A stretch of DNA of 64,000 nt, taken from positions 56,163 through 120,162 of the forward strand of contig NZ_VHLH01000014.1 in NCBI RefSeq assembly GCF_006516965.1, in the 5' to 3' direction. The position numbers were made by a program, and so were the translations under genes. Origin of the DNA: Pararhizobium mangrovi. Its GTDB lineage: Bacteria > Pseudomonadota > Alphaproteobacteria > Rhizobiales > Rhizobiaceae. The notes beneath the pieces are model-generated. The model did not search any database. It worked only from the letters and a program-made list of their open reading frames with translations, and had not been told where the DNA came from. Below, in pieces: positions 49,228 to 58,294 of the stretch (positions are counted from its first letter, which is position 1; each line of letters starts with the position of its first letter).

Positions 49228-50046
49228 ATGGTCCAGGCGACGGGTCTGATGAACGGGAAGCGCGGCGTCGTCATGGGCGTCGCGAACAACCGTTCCATCG
49301 CGTGGGGCATCGCCAAGGCCTGCGCCGATGCCGGGGCCGAAGTCGCGCTGACCTACCAGAACGACGCGGTGAAGAAGCGTGTCGAGCCGCTCGCGGCAGA
49401 GCTCGGCGGCATCGCCGCCGGCCAGTGCGACGTGAACGACCCGGCTTCCATCGATCAGGCCTTCGAGAACCTCCGCGAGGAATGGGGCTCGATCGACTTT
49501 CTCGTGCACGCCATCGCCTTTTCCGACCGCGACGAGCTGACGGGGCGCTACATCGACACCTCGCGCGACAACTTCCAGCGCACGATGGACATTTCCGTCT
49601 ATTCGCTCACCTCGGTGATGCAGCGCGCCGAAAGCCTGATGAACGACGGCGGATCGGTGCTGACGCTCACCTATTACGGCGCCGAAAAGGTGATGCCGCA
49701 CTACAACGTCATGGGTGTCGCGAAGGCGGCGCTCGAGGCGAGCGTGCGCTACCTCGCCGTCGATCTCGGCGTGAAGAAGATCCGCGTGAACGCGCTCTCG
49801 GCGGGGCCGATCCGCACGCTCGCAGCGTCGGCGATCGGCGATTTCCGCTACATCCTGAAGTGGAACGAGTACAACGCGCCGCTGAAGAAGGCGACAACCA
49901 TCGAGGAGGTCGGCGATTCCGCGCTCTACCTGCTTTCCGATCTCTCGCGCGGCGTCACCGGCGAGGTCCATCACGTCGACGCCGGCTACCACACGGTCGG
50001 CATGAAGGCGGTCGACGCCCCCGACATTTCCGTCGTCAAGGACTGA
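49228..50046 (+). CDS. fabI: Enoyl-[acyl-carrier-protein] reductase (NADH)
   Basis: A 272-residue divergent SDR catalysing the last step of each fatty-acid elongation cycle. GVANNRSIAWGIAKAC is the FabI-type NAD site. The catalytic Tyr-x6-Lys is in VMPHYNVMGVAKAALE (~residues 157-164) and ALSAGPIRTLAASAIGDF is the substrate loop. AAGGAGAAGGAC lies directly before ATG 49228, which fixes the start. A triclosan-sensitive type is expected from the family. It is followed after ~50 bases by the histidine phosphatase. Confidence 0.95.
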   Translation: MVQATGLMNGKRGVVMGVANNRSIAWGIAKACADAGAEVALTYQNDAVKKRVEPLAAELGGIAAGQCDVNDPASIDQAFENLREEWGSIDFLVHAIAFSDRDELTGRYIDTSRDNFQRTMDISVYSLTSVMQRAESLMNDGGSVLTLTYYGAEKVMPHYNVMGVAKAALEASVRYLAVDLGVKKIRVNALSAGPIRTLAASAIGDFRYILKWNEYNAPLKKATTIEEVGDSALYLLSDLSRGVTGEVHHVDAGYHTVGMKAVDAPDISVVKD

Positions 50047-50098
50047 CGCCGCTCAATCCCGCCGTTTGCGAAGACGGTCGCGACCAAGGACACGCCGC

Positions 50099-50683
50099 GT
50101 GCTCATCTACTTCATTCGCCACGGCCAGACGGACTGGAACGTCTCGGAGCAGCTTCAGGGCAGCCACGACATTCCGCTGAACGACACGGGTCGCGCCCAG
50201 GCGCACGGCAACGGCAAGCACCTCGCGGAAATCCTCGGCGATCGGGCGGCGACGTTCGACTACGTCGCGAGCCCGATGGACCGCACGCGCGAGACGATGC
50301 GCATCATCCGCGGCGAACTCGGCCTGCCGCCGGAAGATTTCCGCACCGAGGAACGGATCGTCGAACTTTCCTTCGGCGAATGGGAAGGACGCACGCTCGA
50401 AACCGTCGCCGAGACTGAACCCGGCCCGGTGGAAGCGCGCGAGGCCGACAAATGGGGCTTCGTGCCGCCCGGCGAAAGCGCGGAAAGCTATGCCATGCTC
50501 GCCGAACGCGTCGAGCCGTGGCTGCGCTCGGTCGAAAAGGATACCGTGTGCGTGTGCCATGGCGGCATCATGCGGGCGATCTTCTTCCTGGTCGGCGGTC
50601 TCCCCGGCGACGAAGCGGCCCACGCCGAAACCCCGCAGGATCGTATCCTGAAATACGACGGAACCACGCTCGACTGGCTCTGA
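50099..50683 (+). CDS. Histidine phosphatase family protein (phosphoglycerate mutase-like)
   Basis: A 194-residue branch-1 histidine phosphatase. The catalytic RHG is in YFIRHGQTDWNVSEQLQG, the second Arg in SPMDRTRETMRI, the Glu in ELSFGEWEGRTL and the distal His in VCVCHGGIMRAIF. It is a broad metabolite or sugar phosphatase; true mutase activity is unlikely without the extra elements. It starts with GTG, AAGGA about eight bases ahead. It usually sits between fabI and aroC. Confidence 0.9.
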   Translation: MLIYFIRHGQTDWNVSEQLQGSHDIPLNDTGRAQAHGNGKHLAEILGDRAATFDYVASPMDRTRETMRIIRGELGLPPEDFRTEERIVELSFGEWEGRTLETVAETEPGPVEAREADKWGFVPPGESAESYAMLAERVEPWLRSVEKDTVCVCHGGIMRAIFFLVGGLPGDEAAHAETPQDRILKYDGTTLDWL

Positions 50684-50759
50684 GCCCGGTTCCACCGTTC
50701 TTCCGTTCGAATCCCCCTCGTTTAGCGCACAGACGATCGGCGGCAAGTTATCTCTCTCT

Positions 50760-50799
50760 GTTGACTAGGAAACAAAACGGAAGTAGTTTCCTACTCAAC
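50760..50799 (+). promoter_or_regulatory. Promoter overlapped by a 40-bp palindrome before marR
   Basis: Two 14-base arms (50760-50773 and 50786-50799) are inverted copies with one mismatch, the inner 8 (TAGGAAAC / GTTTCCTA) exact, around a 12-base spacer. The left arm holds TTGACT (-35, 50761-50766) and, after 17 bases, TAGTTT (-10, 50784-50789). The operator therefore covers the promoter and predicts autorepression by the MarR protein. AAAGGAG follows before the start. Confidence 0.75.
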
Positions 50800-50810
50800 A
50801 AAGGAGAACC

Positions 50811-51266
50811 GTGCTGGCGGAAATTCCCGATCTTACGACCCATCTCGGCTACTGGTTGCGTCAGGTCTCCAATCACGTCTCGCATAGCTTTGCCCGCAAG
50901 CTGGAGGCAAAGGACGTGACGGTCGCGGAATGGGCGGTGATGCGCGTCCTTTACGACCACCCACCGACGCCGCCGAGCCGCCTGGCCGAACGGATGGGCC
51001 TGACGCGCGGTGCCGTCACCAAATTGGCGGACCGCCTGATCGGCAAGGGTCTGGTCGCCAGACGCGCAAGCGCCGACGACGGGCGCGCCCAGACCCTGGA
51101 ACTGACGGCGAAGGGGAACGGGTTCGTTCCCGAACTCGCGGTGCTCGCCGACCGGAACGAGGCGGAGTGCTTCGCGCCCATGCCCGACGAGGACCGCAAG
51201 GCGCTGGAGCGCATCCTGAAGGAAACCGTCGCACGGCTCGGCATTGCCGCCGTATTGATGGAGTAG
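50811..51266 (+). CDS. MarR-family transcriptional regulator
   Basis: A 151-residue MarR protein. The winged helix spans ~35-100 (TVAEWAVMRVLYDHPPTPPS, RLAERMGLTRGAVTKLADRL, RASADDGRAQTLELTAKG). It starts with GTG six bases after AAAGGAG. The 40-bp palindrome over its promoter suggests autoregulation. The DUF1398 gene 28 bases downstream is probably its main target. The pair separates the fabI-phosphatase genes from aroC, which are usually contiguous. Confidence 0.9.
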   Translation: MLAEIPDLTTHLGYWLRQVSNHVSHSFARKLEAKDVTVAEWAVMRVLYDHPPTPPSRLAERMGLTRGAVTKLADRLIGKGLVARRASADDGRAQTLELTAKGNGFVPELAVLADRNEAECFAPMPDEDRKALERILKETVARLGIAAVLME

Positions 51267-51294
51267 CCGACCCTTTTCATCCCGGAGAATGACG

Positions 51295-51696
51295 ATGGAC
51301 CAGAGCCAGAAGGACGCCGCCGAGAAGTGCCTGCGCGGAGCGGAGGACAATTCGATGACGTTCCCCGAGATCGTCGGAACGCTCATGCAGGAGGGCTTCG
51401 AGAGCTACGCGATCGATTTCCGTCGCGCGAGCGCCGTCTATTACCGCCCCGATGGCGACAGCGTCGCCGTGTCGACGCACCGGCCGGCCGTATCGGTAGC
51501 TGCCAATTTCGACACGACAATCATCCAGGGCGCCATCCGCGAAGCGCAGCAGCTCGTGCCGGGATACAGCTATGCGGGGTTCTGCAAGACGATCATGGAA
51601 GCCGGTTGCGCAGGCTACATCGTTTCGTTCAGCGGTCGCCGCGCCGTCTATTTCGGCAGGTCCGCCGAAACGCATGTCGAGCACCTCCCGCAGTAG
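51295..51696 (+). CDS. DUF1398-family protein
   Basis: A 133-residue protein: SMTFPEIVGTLMQEGFESYA, IDFRRASAVYYRPDGDSV, TTIIQGAIREAQQLVPGYSY, GFCKTIMEAGCAGYIVSFSG, RRAVYFGRSAETHVEHLP, the DUF1398 pattern (YbcV type). The function is unknown. GGAG lies seven bases before ATG 51295; ATG 51289 is closer to it and less likely. It is co-directional with the MarR gene and likely repressed by it. Confidence 0.85.
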   Translation: MDQSQKDAAEKCLRGAEDNSMTFPEIVGTLMQEGFESYAIDFRRASAVYYRPDGDSVAVSTHRPAVSVAANFDTTIIQGAIREAQQLVPGYSYAGFCKTIMEAGCAGYIVSFSGRRAVYFGRSAETHVEHLPQ

Positions 51697-51824
51697 GTCT
51701 GCACCCGTTCCGTCTCGTTCGGAAGCGCCCCGTTTGCGCGCGCCACGCTTTGGCGTAGATATCGGGGCGAACAAACGGGCCGGCGCAGTTTCGGCTCCGA
51801 TCGATCGAGCGCAGGCGAACCCTC

Positions 51825-52934
51825 ATGTCGCACAACACCTTCGGTCATCTTTTCCGCGTGACGACCTGGGGCGAGAGCCACGGGCCGGCGCTCGGCTGCG
51901 TCGTCGACGGCTGCCCGCCCGGCATCCGCTTCACGCCGGCCGAGATCCAGCACTTTCTCGACCGGCGCAAGCCCGGCCAGTCGCGCTTCGTCACGCAGCG
52001 CCGCGAGGCCGACGCGGTAAAGATTCTCTCCGGCGTGCTGCCGGACGAGGCCGGCGGCGAGTATCTGACAACCACCGGCACGCCCGTCTCGATGATGATC
52101 GAGAACACCGACCAGCGCTCCAAGGACTATTCCGAGATCGCCCGGCAATACCGGCCGGGCCATGCCGACTATACCTACGACGTGAAATACGGCCTGCGCG
52201 ACTATCGCGGCGGCGGGCGTTCCTCGGCCCGCGAGACCGCAGCCCGTGTCGCAGCCGGCGGGCTTGCACGCAAGGTCGTCCCCGGCATGCGCGTGCGCGC
52301 AGCCCTCGTGCAGATCGGCGACAAGCCGATCGACCGGGCGAACTGGAACTGGGATTCGGCCGACCAGAACCCGTTCTTCGCGCCCGACCCGGCGATCGTG
52401 CCGGTCTGGGAAGACTATCTCGACGACATTCGCAAGCGCGGCTCGTCCGTCGGCGCCATCGTCGAGGTGGTGGCCGAAGGCGTGCCGGCCGGGCTCGGCG
52501 CCCCGATCTACGGCAAGCTCGACCAGGACATCGCGAGCGGCCTGATGTCGATCAATGCCGTGAAGGGTGTGGAGATCGGCGAGGGCTTCGCCGCCGCAGC
52601 GCTCACCGGCGAGGAAAACGCCGACGCGATGCACCCCGGCGAGAACGGCACGCCTTCCTTTTCCTCCAACCACGCCGGCGGCATCCTCGGCGGAATCTCG
52701 ACGGGCATGCCGATCGTCGCCCGCTTCGCCGTCAAGCCGACATCTTCCATCCTTACCGAACGCCCGAGTGTCGATCGCGACGGCAACGCCGTCTCGGTCC
52801 GCACCAAGGGCCGGCACGACCCATGCGTCGGCATCCGCGCCGTGCCGATCGGCGAGGCGATGCTCGCCTGCATCCTCGCCGACCACTACCTGCGCGACCG
52901 CGGGCAGAACGGAGAGCGCGTCGTCGATCGTTAA
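51825..52934 (+). CDS. aroC: Chorismate synthase
   Basis: A 369-residue FMN-dependent enzyme converting EPSP to chorismate. Signatures are [19 protein letters not shown] (~residue 17), [20 protein letters not shown] (~130), [17 protein letters not shown] (~283) and [15 protein letters not shown] (~330), including the catalytic His residues. The length is typical of the short, bacterial monofunctional type. It is followed by a GST gene after 18 bases. Confidence 0.97.
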   Translation: MSHNTFGHLFRVTTWGESHGPALGCVVDGCPPGIRFTPAEIQHFLDRRKPGQSRFVTQRREADAVKILSGVLPDEAGGEYLTTTGTPVSMMIENTDQRSKDYSEIARQYRPGHADYTYDVKYGLRDYRGGGRSSARETAARVAAGGLARKVVPGMRVRAALVQIGDKPIDRANWNWDSADQNPFFAPDPAIVPVWEDYLDDIRKRGSSVGAIVEVVAEGVPAGLGAPIYGKLDQDIASGLMSINAVKGVEIGEGFAAAALTGEENADAMHPGENGTPSFSSNHAGGILGGISTGMPIVARFAVKPTSSILTERPSVDRDGNAVSVRTKGRHDPCVGIRAVPIGEAMLACILADHYLRDRGQNGERVVDR

Positions 52935-52952
52935 CCCTCGAGGAAGCATGCC

Positions 52953-53570
52953 ATGATCACGCTTTACTGGGCTCCGAAGACGAGAGCCGTCCGCATGTTC
53001 TGGGCGTTGGAAGAGGTCGGCCAGCCCTACGAGCTGGCATTCATCGATTTCAGGGCCAAGGATCGCGAAGATCCAGCCGCCTTCAAGGCCGCGAGCCCGC
53101 TCGGCAAGCTGCCGGCGATCGTCGACGGCGACGTCCGAATGGCCGATTCGGCGGCGATCGCGCTCTATCTGGCGGACCGCTATGCGCCCGGCGATCTCGC
53201 TCCGCGCATCGACGACCCGGCACGCGGCGAGTTCCTGTTCTGGCTCTTCTACACGCCCTCGGCGATGGAGCCGGCGATGACGGAAAAGTTCGTGGACCTG
53301 CCGGCCAATCCCGCAGCCTACCCGTGGGGCAGCTTCGACCGGATGATGTCGGCGCTCGAAACCCGGCTCGCCGAACGCGAGTGGGTCGCGGCGGACCGCT
53401 TCACCATGGCCGACTTCATGATCTCCGGCACGCTGAGCTTCATGGAAACCATGAAGGTTCTCGCACCCTCGCCCGTGCTTCGTTTCTACATGCAACGCTG
53501 TCTCGAAAGACCGGCGGCCGTGCGTGGGAGGGAAAAGGAAGAGGCCGCGACGGCGGCGCTCAACGCCTAG
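52953..53570 (+). CDS. Glutathione S-transferase family protein
   Basis: A 205-residue GST fold. The N-terminal thioredoxin-like domain (YWAPKTRAVRMFWALEEVGQ, PLGKLPAIVDGDVRMADSAA with the cis-Pro and glutathione-binding Asp-Ser) is followed by an all-helical C-terminal domain from ~90 (WVAADRFTMADFMISGTL). AGGAAG precedes the ATG. It may conjugate electrophiles, but no substrate is suggested by the neighbours. Confidence 0.9.
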   Translation: MITLYWAPKTRAVRMFWALEEVGQPYELAFIDFRAKDREDPAAFKAASPLGKLPAIVDGDVRMADSAAIALYLADRYAPGDLAPRIDDPARGEFLFWLFYTPSAMEPAMTEKFVDLPANPAAYPWGSFDRMMSALETRLAEREWVAADRFTMADFMISGTLSFMETMKVLAPSPVLRFYMQRCLERPAAVRGREKEEAATAALNA

Positions 53571-53674
53571 ATGTGAGGCTTTCCCGTCACTGCCGGCGCC
53601 CAAGCCGGGGGATAACCGGTTCGCGTCTGCGCGCTGCGATGGACCGGGCGAACGCTTAAATCTATGTTAACGCA

Positions 53675-54604
53675 ATGACCACGCGCTTTTACGCCAATCC
53701 CGTCTGCCTCGAGCACCATACGCCCGACGGACACCCCGAACGCGCCGACCGCCTGCGCGCCATCGATGTCGCGCTCGAACACGAGAACTTCGCGCGGCTC
53801 GAGCGCGTCGAGGCGCCGGTCGCCGAGCGCGAAAGCGTGCTGTCATGCCACGACGAGGCGCATCTGGCGAAGCTCGTCCGCATGCTGCCGGAAGAAGGCA
53901 CGGTCTCGCTCGATCCCGACACGGTGATGACGCCGAAGAGCCTCGACGCGGCGCTTGCGGGCGTCGGCGGCGCATGTCTGGCGATCGACGCCGTGATGGC
54001 CGGCGAGATCGACAACGGTTTCGTCGCAACGCGCCCGCCCGGCCACCATGCCGAGCACGACAAGGCCATGGGCTTCTGCCTCTTCAACCAGGCGGCAATC
54101 GCCGCGCGCCATGCCCAGCGCACACACGGGCTCGAACGCGTCGCCATCGTCGATTGGGACGTCCATCACGGCAACGGCACGCAGGACATCTTCTGGTCCG
54201 ACACTTCCGTCCTCTACTGCTCGACGCACCAGTTCCCGCACTATCCCGGGACCGGCGCGCGCTCCGAGACCGGCGCGCACGGCACCATCGTCAACGCGCC
54301 GCTTTCGGCCCATGCGGGCAGCGAGCATTTCCACGAGGCCTTCACGAGCCGCGTCCTGCCGGCGGTCGAGGCGTTCCGGCCGGATCTCATCGTCGTTTCG
54401 GCCGGCTTCGACGCGCACCACCGCGATCCGCTCGGCCAACTCAACCTCCTCGACGGAGACTTCGACTGGGCGACGGGCAAACTCATGGATATCGCCGGAC
54501 GGCTGTGCGACCACCGGCTGGTCAGCGTGCTCGAGGGCGGCTACGACCTCGCCGGGCTCGCCGAATCGGCAGCCGTGCACATCCTGCGCCTGATGAAGGG
54601 GTAA
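53675..54604 (+). CDS. Histone deacetylase-family amidohydrolase (class II / AphA-like)
   Basis: A 309-residue zinc deacetylase of the arginase/deacetylase fold. [20 protein letters not shown] holds the tandem His and Met-Gly-Phe-Cys-Phe-Asn block (~residue 123), [15 protein letters not shown] the zinc Asp/His (~160), [14 protein letters not shown] the third ligand (~244) and [10 protein letters not shown] the terminal loop (Tyr). Bacterial members deacetylate acetylpolyamines or acetoin-related substrates. It lies directly before xseB, a conserved pair in this order. Confidence 0.92.
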   Translation: MTTRFYANPVCLEHHTPDGHPERADRLRAIDVALEHENFARLERVEAPVAERESVLSCHDEAHLAKLVRMLPEEGTVSLDPDTVMTPKSLDAALAGVGGACLAIDAVMAGEIDNGFVATRPPGHHAEHDKAMGFCLFNQAAIAARHAQRTHGLERVAIVDWDVHHGNGTQDIFWSDTSVLYCSTHQFPHYPGTGARSETGAHGTIVNAPLSAHAGSEHFHEAFTSRVLPAVEAFRPDLIVVSAGFDAHHRDPLGQLNLLDGDFDWATGKLMDIAGRLCDHRLVSVLEGGYDLAGLAESAAVHILRLMKG

Positions 54605-54606
54605 TC

Positions 54607-54876
54607 ATGTCCGATCCGACGCCGCAAACGCCGGAAAAGAACGCCGATATCGCCGAAATGACGTTCGAACACGCCGTCGAACAGCTCGAGCGCATCGTCG
54701 ACCATCTGGAAAAGGGCGACGTCGCCCTCGACAAGTCGATCGAGATCTACGAGCGCGGCGAAGCGCTGAAGCGGCACTGCGAAACGCTGCTCAACGCCGC
54801 GGAAAACCGCATCGAAAAGATCCGCCTCGACCGCAGCGGCAAACCGCAGGGCACCGAGCCGCTGGACGAGGAGTAA
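54607..54876 (+). CDS. xseB: Exodeoxyribonuclease VII small subunit
   Basis: An 89-residue helical protein; [40 protein letters not shown] and [18 protein letters not shown] are the XseB pattern. It binds XseA and limits large-subunit toxicity in this single-strand nuclease. It begins 2 bases after the deacetylase stop. XseA is not in the window. Confidence 0.93.
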   Translation: MSDPTPQTPEKNADIAEMTFEHAVEQLERIVDHLEKGDVALDKSIEIYERGEALKRHCETLLNAAENRIEKIRLDRSGKPQGTEPLDEE

Positions 54877-55179
54877 GGTTTCCCCGCGGTCGTCGTACGG
54901 AAGTCTACCGCTTTTCCCTTCGTGCGAAAGAGCAAAGACGCCGATCCGGATCCCCCGGAAAAACGCCGTGGATCCGAGCCGAGGATCCGGCGTCGTTCGG
55001 ATCGGCGAAAGTCGGGTGACGCCTCGGCCCGGACCCGGGTACGACGGCAGTCCACGGCGCAACCTCGCCGACCTTCCGACCCGCACAGCCGCGCCCCGTG
55101 CGGGTTTTCGCATTGCAGGACGTCCCGCGAGGCGTTAACCGCATGGGCGAGGACGCATCCCGACGGGGTTTCGACGACC
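54877..55179. other. Gap between xseB and the Rieske oxygenase gene
   Basis: 303 bases with no supported gene. It holds the hairpin terminator at 55079-55108 and several GGATC-rich short repeats (54937-55005). The open frame continues into it from the Rieske gene, but codons there are Arg/Pro-rich and unlike a real N-terminus. Confidence 0.5.
55079..55108 (+). terminator. Intrinsic terminator downstream of xseB
   Basis: A stem ACCCGCAC / GTGCGGGT with an 11-base loop runs into TTTT on the plus strand, about 200 bases after the xseB stop and 72 bases before the Rieske gene. It probably ends the deacetylase-xseB transcript. Confidence 0.6.
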
Positions 55180-56247
55180 ATGAAGGCAATGCAGGGCTTG
55201 AAGAGCGAAATGTTGCGCGGCTGCTGGTACGTGGCAGCCACCTCGCGCTCGCTCAAGCGCGGAAAGACGAAGGCGAAGACGCTGCTCGGCGAGCCGGTCG
55301 TGCTCGCACGCGGCGAGGACGGCACGGCCTTCGCGCTGCGCGATCTCTGCCCGCATCGCGGCATCCCGCTTTCCTACGGCATGGTCGAAGGCTGCTCGCT
55401 GCGTTGCTGCTACCATGGCTGGCGCTTCGACGAGAACGGCACCTGCGTCGAGATCCCAAGCCTCGCCGAAGGCCAGAAGATCGACGTCGCGAAGATCAAT
55501 TGCGGCGCCTATCCCTGCGTCGAGCGCTACGGGCTCGTCTGGGTCTATTTCGCCGCGAACGGCGAGGCGCCGGAAGACGGCCCGATGCCCGACGTCGAGA
55601 TCTTCCCGCACATCGCGCCCGAAACGCCGCCGGCCGCCGCCATCATGCAGGAATTCGACTGCTCGGTGGATCACGCCGCCTTCGGCCTGATGGACCCGAC
55701 GCACGCCGCCTATATTCACACCTCCTGGTGGTTCAAGAAGAACGGCCGGACGCTGCGCCCGAAGGAGAAGTCCTTCGAGCCGGCGCCCTTCGGCTGGCGC
55801 ATGGTGCGCCACGCGCTGCCGCCGCAAAACCTCGTCTACAAGCTGCTCGGAGATGACGTCACGACCGAGATCGCCTACCGGCTTCCCGGCTACCGCATCG
55901 AGGACGTCGCCGGCTCGAAGCATTCCGTCGTCGCCGTGACGGCGCTGACGCCGATCGACGGCCAGCGCACGGAAGTCTACCAGTTCTTCTATTCGACGAT
56001 GGGCCTCGTGAAATACGGCCGCCCGCTCGCCGAATATCTGATGAACGTCTTCCTCGGGCAGGATCGCGAGGCCGTCGTGCGCCAGCGCGAAGGTCTCGTC
56101 TGGGAGCCGCGCCTGATGATGATCAACGACGCCGACACGCAGGCGCGCTGGTGGGCGCGCATCAAGTCCGAATGGCAGGAAGCGCTCGCCGAAGGCCGCT
56201 CCTTCGCCAACCCGCTGAAACCGCAGACGCTGCGCTGGCGCTCGTAA
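55180..56247 (+). CDS. Rieske-type aromatic ring-hydroxylating / O-demethylase oxygenase subunit
   Basis: A 355-residue terminal oxygenase (VanA-like group). The Rieske 2Fe-2S cluster is [16 protein letters not shown], then RCCYHGWRF (C-x-H ... C-x2-H, ~residues 50-75). The mononuclear iron site is in [20 protein letters not shown] (~165-185). It would need a flavin/ferredoxin reductase, which is not encoded nearby. The substrate is unknown; vanillate-like or other methoxy/aromatic compounds are possible. The ATG at 55180 gives a normal N-terminus. Confidence 0.88.
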   Translation: MKAMQGLKSEMLRGCWYVAATSRSLKRGKTKAKTLLGEPVVLARGEDGTAFALRDLCPHRGIPLSYGMVEGCSLRCCYHGWRFDENGTCVEIPSLAEGQKIDVAKINCGAYPCVERYGLVWVYFAANGEAPEDGPMPDVEIFPHIAPETPPAAAIMQEFDCSVDHAAFGLMDPTHAAYIHTSWWFKKNGRTLRPKEKSFEPAPFGWRMVRHALPPQNLVYKLLGDDVTTEIAYRLPGYRIEDVAGSKHSVVAVTALTPIDGQRTEVYQFFYSTMGLVKYGRPLAEYLMNVFLGQDREAVVRQREGLVWEPRLMMINDADTQARWWARIKSEWQEALAEGRSFANPLKPQTLRWRS

Positions 56248-56281
56248 CCGGGCGACAAAAGCTCCACGCATGAGGAATGGA

Positions 56282-57367
56282 ATGTCCGACGATCTGGCCG
56301 CACTGAAGGAAACGATCCTCGCCGATGTCGCTGCAGCGAGCGACGAGAGGGAAATCGAGGCCGTGCGCGTCGGCGCGATCGGCAAGAAGGGCTCGGTCTC
56401 GGAAAAGCTGAAGACGCTCGGCCGGATGACGCCGGAGGAGCGGCAGACGGCGGGCCCCGCGATCAACGGGCTCAAGCAGGAAGTCACCGACGCGATCGCC
56501 GCGCGGAAGAGCGAGCTGCGAGAAGCGGCGATCGCCGAGCGGCTTGCGGCCGAAAGCGTCGACGTCACGCTGCCCGTTCGCCCCTCGCCCGCCGAGCGCG
56601 GTCGCATCCATCCGATCAGCCAGGTGATCGACGAGCTGACCGCGATCTACGCCGACATGGGCTTCGCGATCGCCGAAGGCCCGGACATCGAGACGGACTA
56701 CTACAATTTCACGGCGCTGAACTTTCCCGAGGGCCATCCCGCCCGCGAGATGCACGACACGTTCTTCCTGCCGGAAAACGACGCCGGCGAGCGCAAGGTC
56801 TTACGCACGCATACCTCGCCCGTGCAGATCCGCACGATGGAGAAGCAAAAGCCGCCGATCCGCATCGTCATCCCCGGCAAGACCTACCGGCAGGATTCCG
56901 ACGCGACACACTCGCCGATGTTCCATCAGGTCGAAGGCCTCGTCGTCGACACCAAGGCGAACGTCGCCAACATGAAGTGGGTGCACGAGGAGTTCTGCAA
57001 GGCCTTCTTTGAGGTCGATCAGGTGACGATGCGCTTCCGCCCATCCTTCTTTCCCTTCACCGAGCCGAGCCTCGAGGTCGACATCCAGTGCGACCGTTCG
57101 GGCTCGGAAGTGAAGTTCGGCGAAGGCACGGACTGGATGGAGATCCTCGGCTGCGGCATGGTCCACCCGAACGTGCTTCGCGCCGGCGGCCTCGACCCGG
57201 ACTTCTACCAGGGCTTCGCCTGGGGCATGGGCATTGACCGCCTCGCCATGCTGAAATACGGCATGCCGGACTTGCGCGCCTTTTTCGACGCCGACGTGCG
57301 CTGGATCGAACACTACGGCTTCCGCCCCCTCGACGTGCCGACGCTGTTTTCGGGGTTGAGCGGGTGA
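56282..57367 (+). CDS. pheS: Phenylalanine-tRNA ligase alpha subunit
   Basis: A 361-residue class II synthetase subunit. An N-terminal coiled coil (~1-90) is followed by the catalytic domain: [39 protein letters not shown] (motif 2), PSLEVDIQC, and [17 protein letters not shown] (motif 3, ~residue 315). ATG 56282 is preceded by GAGGAATGGA. Unusually, pheT does not follow directly: three small genes lie between. Confidence 0.97.
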   Translation: MSDDLAALKETILADVAAASDEREIEAVRVGAIGKKGSVSEKLKTLGRMTPEERQTAGPAINGLKQEVTDAIAARKSELREAAIAERLAAESVDVTLPVRPSPAERGRIHPISQVIDELTAIYADMGFAIAEGPDIETDYYNFTALNFPEGHPAREMHDTFFLPENDAGERKVLRTHTSPVQIRTMEKQKPPIRIVIPGKTYRQDSDATHSPMFHQVEGLVVDTKANVANMKWVHEEFCKAFFEVDQVTMRFRPSFFPFTEPSLEVDIQCDRSGSEVKFGEGTDWMEILGCGMVHPNVLRAGGLDPDFYQGFAWGMGIDRLAMLKYGMPDLRAFFDADVRWIEHYGFRPLDVPTLFSGLSG

Positions 57368-57370
57368 TCG

Positions 57371-57619
57371 ATGCCGACGGTCCTGCGCCGATACGGATAC
57401 CGCTTCCATTTCTACGGTTCGGACATGAACGAACCGCCGCATATCCACGTCTCGGGTCATGGCGCGCAGGCCAAGATCTGGCTCGAACCGATCGTGCTTG
57501 CCGAAGAGAAGGGCTTCAAGGCTTCGGATTTGAAGCGTATTCTTTCGGTTGCGAGCGAAGAGAAACAGAGCTTTCTGGAGGCCTGGGATGACTTCTTCCG
57601 TTCCCTATCCGGAAAATGA
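57371..57619 (+). CDS. DUF4160 protein
   Basis: An 82-residue protein with the DUF4160 signature: FHFYGSDMNEPPHIHVSGHG, then AQAKIWLEPIVLAEEKGFKA and an amphipathic helix SDLKRILSVASEEKQSFLEA. The three His and Asp/Glu of the first block could bind metal. It starts 3 bases after the pheS stop and overlaps the DUF2442 gene by 32 bases. DUF4160 and DUF2442 genes commonly occur as pairs; the function is unknown, with a toxin-antitoxin-like role sometimes guessed. Confidence 0.85.
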   Translation: MPTVLRRYGYRFHFYGSDMNEPPHIHVSGHGAQAKIWLEPIVLAEEKGFKASDLKRILSVASEEKQSFLEAWDDFFRSLSGK

Positions 57620-57866
57620 AAAGCCGGTCCAGGCATGGTGCGATCCGAGCCACCTGCATGTGACCCTGACCGACGGCCGCGAGGTCGTGACGCCGCTGTG
57701 GTGGTATCCACGCCTCGCTTCGGCGACGCATGCCGAACGCAACACGGTCGAGCTCATGCTCGACGGGGTGCACTGGCCGATCGTCGATGAGGATCTTTCC
57801 GTGCGTGGCATGCTGCGCGGCTGGAAATACCCGAACGCCGTCGAACCCACGGTGGCTGCGGAATGA
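57588..57866 (+). CDS. DUF2442 protein
   Basis: A 92-residue protein; HLHVTLTDGREVVTPLWWYP and DGVHWPIVDEDLSVRGMLRG are the DUF2442 core, preceded by a short Pro-rich N-terminus. GGAGG lies seven bases before the ATG, inside the DUF4160 gene. Its stop overlaps the GFA gene start by four bases (ATGA). It is probably made in step with DUF4160 and may bind it. The biochemical role is unknown. Confidence 0.85.
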   Translation: MTSSVPYPENEKPVQAWCDPSHLHVTLTDGREVVTPLWWYPRLASATHAERNTVELMLDGVHWPIVDEDLSVRGMLRGWKYPNAVEPTVAAE

Positions 57867-58267
57867 GCGCGCGTCACGAAGGCGGTTGCCGGTGCGGTGC
57901 CGTTCGTCTCGCGGCCGAGGGAGAAGCCCTCTGGCGCTCGTGGTGCCACTGCGTCGACTGCCGCAAGACGACCGGTGCGCCCGCTTCGGCCTTCGTCGGC
58001 TTCCGCGCCGAGGACATGCGCTTCGAGGGCGAGGCCGCTCGCACGTTCCGCGAAGGCCCGATCGAACGTTCCTTCTGCGGGGAATGCGGCTCGCCGCTTT
58101 CCTATCGCGACGATCGTCTGCCCGGTGAGATCTACGTCTATCTCGGCGTGATGGACGACCCCGAAGCCTTCCCCCCGACCCTCCACGCCTTCGAGAGCCA
58201 GCGGCTTTCCTTCCTGCACATCGCCGACGATTTGCCGCGCCACGACCGTTTCTCGATCGAGCGCTGA
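57863..58267 (+). CDS. GFA-family (Gfa-like, zinc) protein
   Basis: A 134-residue Mss4-like beta protein. Zinc cysteines are in GGCRCGAVRL, WCHCVDCRKTTGAP and FCGECGSPLSYR, the glutathione-dependent formaldehyde-activating family pattern. Members bind zinc, but most have no proven enzyme activity. It overlaps DUF2442 by four bases and lies 27 bases before pheT, so the whole pheS-DUF4160-DUF2442-GFA-pheT run is probably one transcript. Confidence 0.87.
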   Translation: MSARHEGGCRCGAVRLAAEGEALWRSWCHCVDCRKTTGAPASAFVGFRAEDMRFEGEAARTFREGPIERSFCGECGSPLSYRDDRLPGEIYVYLGVMDDPEAFPPTLHAFESQRLSFLHIADDLPRHDRFSIER

Positions 58268-58294
58268 CCCTTCCGCAAGGACGCATTGTTTCCC

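Noticed and set aside
57371..58267. Classical toxin-antitoxin locus between pheS and pheT
   Set aside because: No known toxin fold or antitoxin DNA-binding domain is visible in the DUF4160 or DUF2442 sequences; kept only as a hypothesis in the findings.
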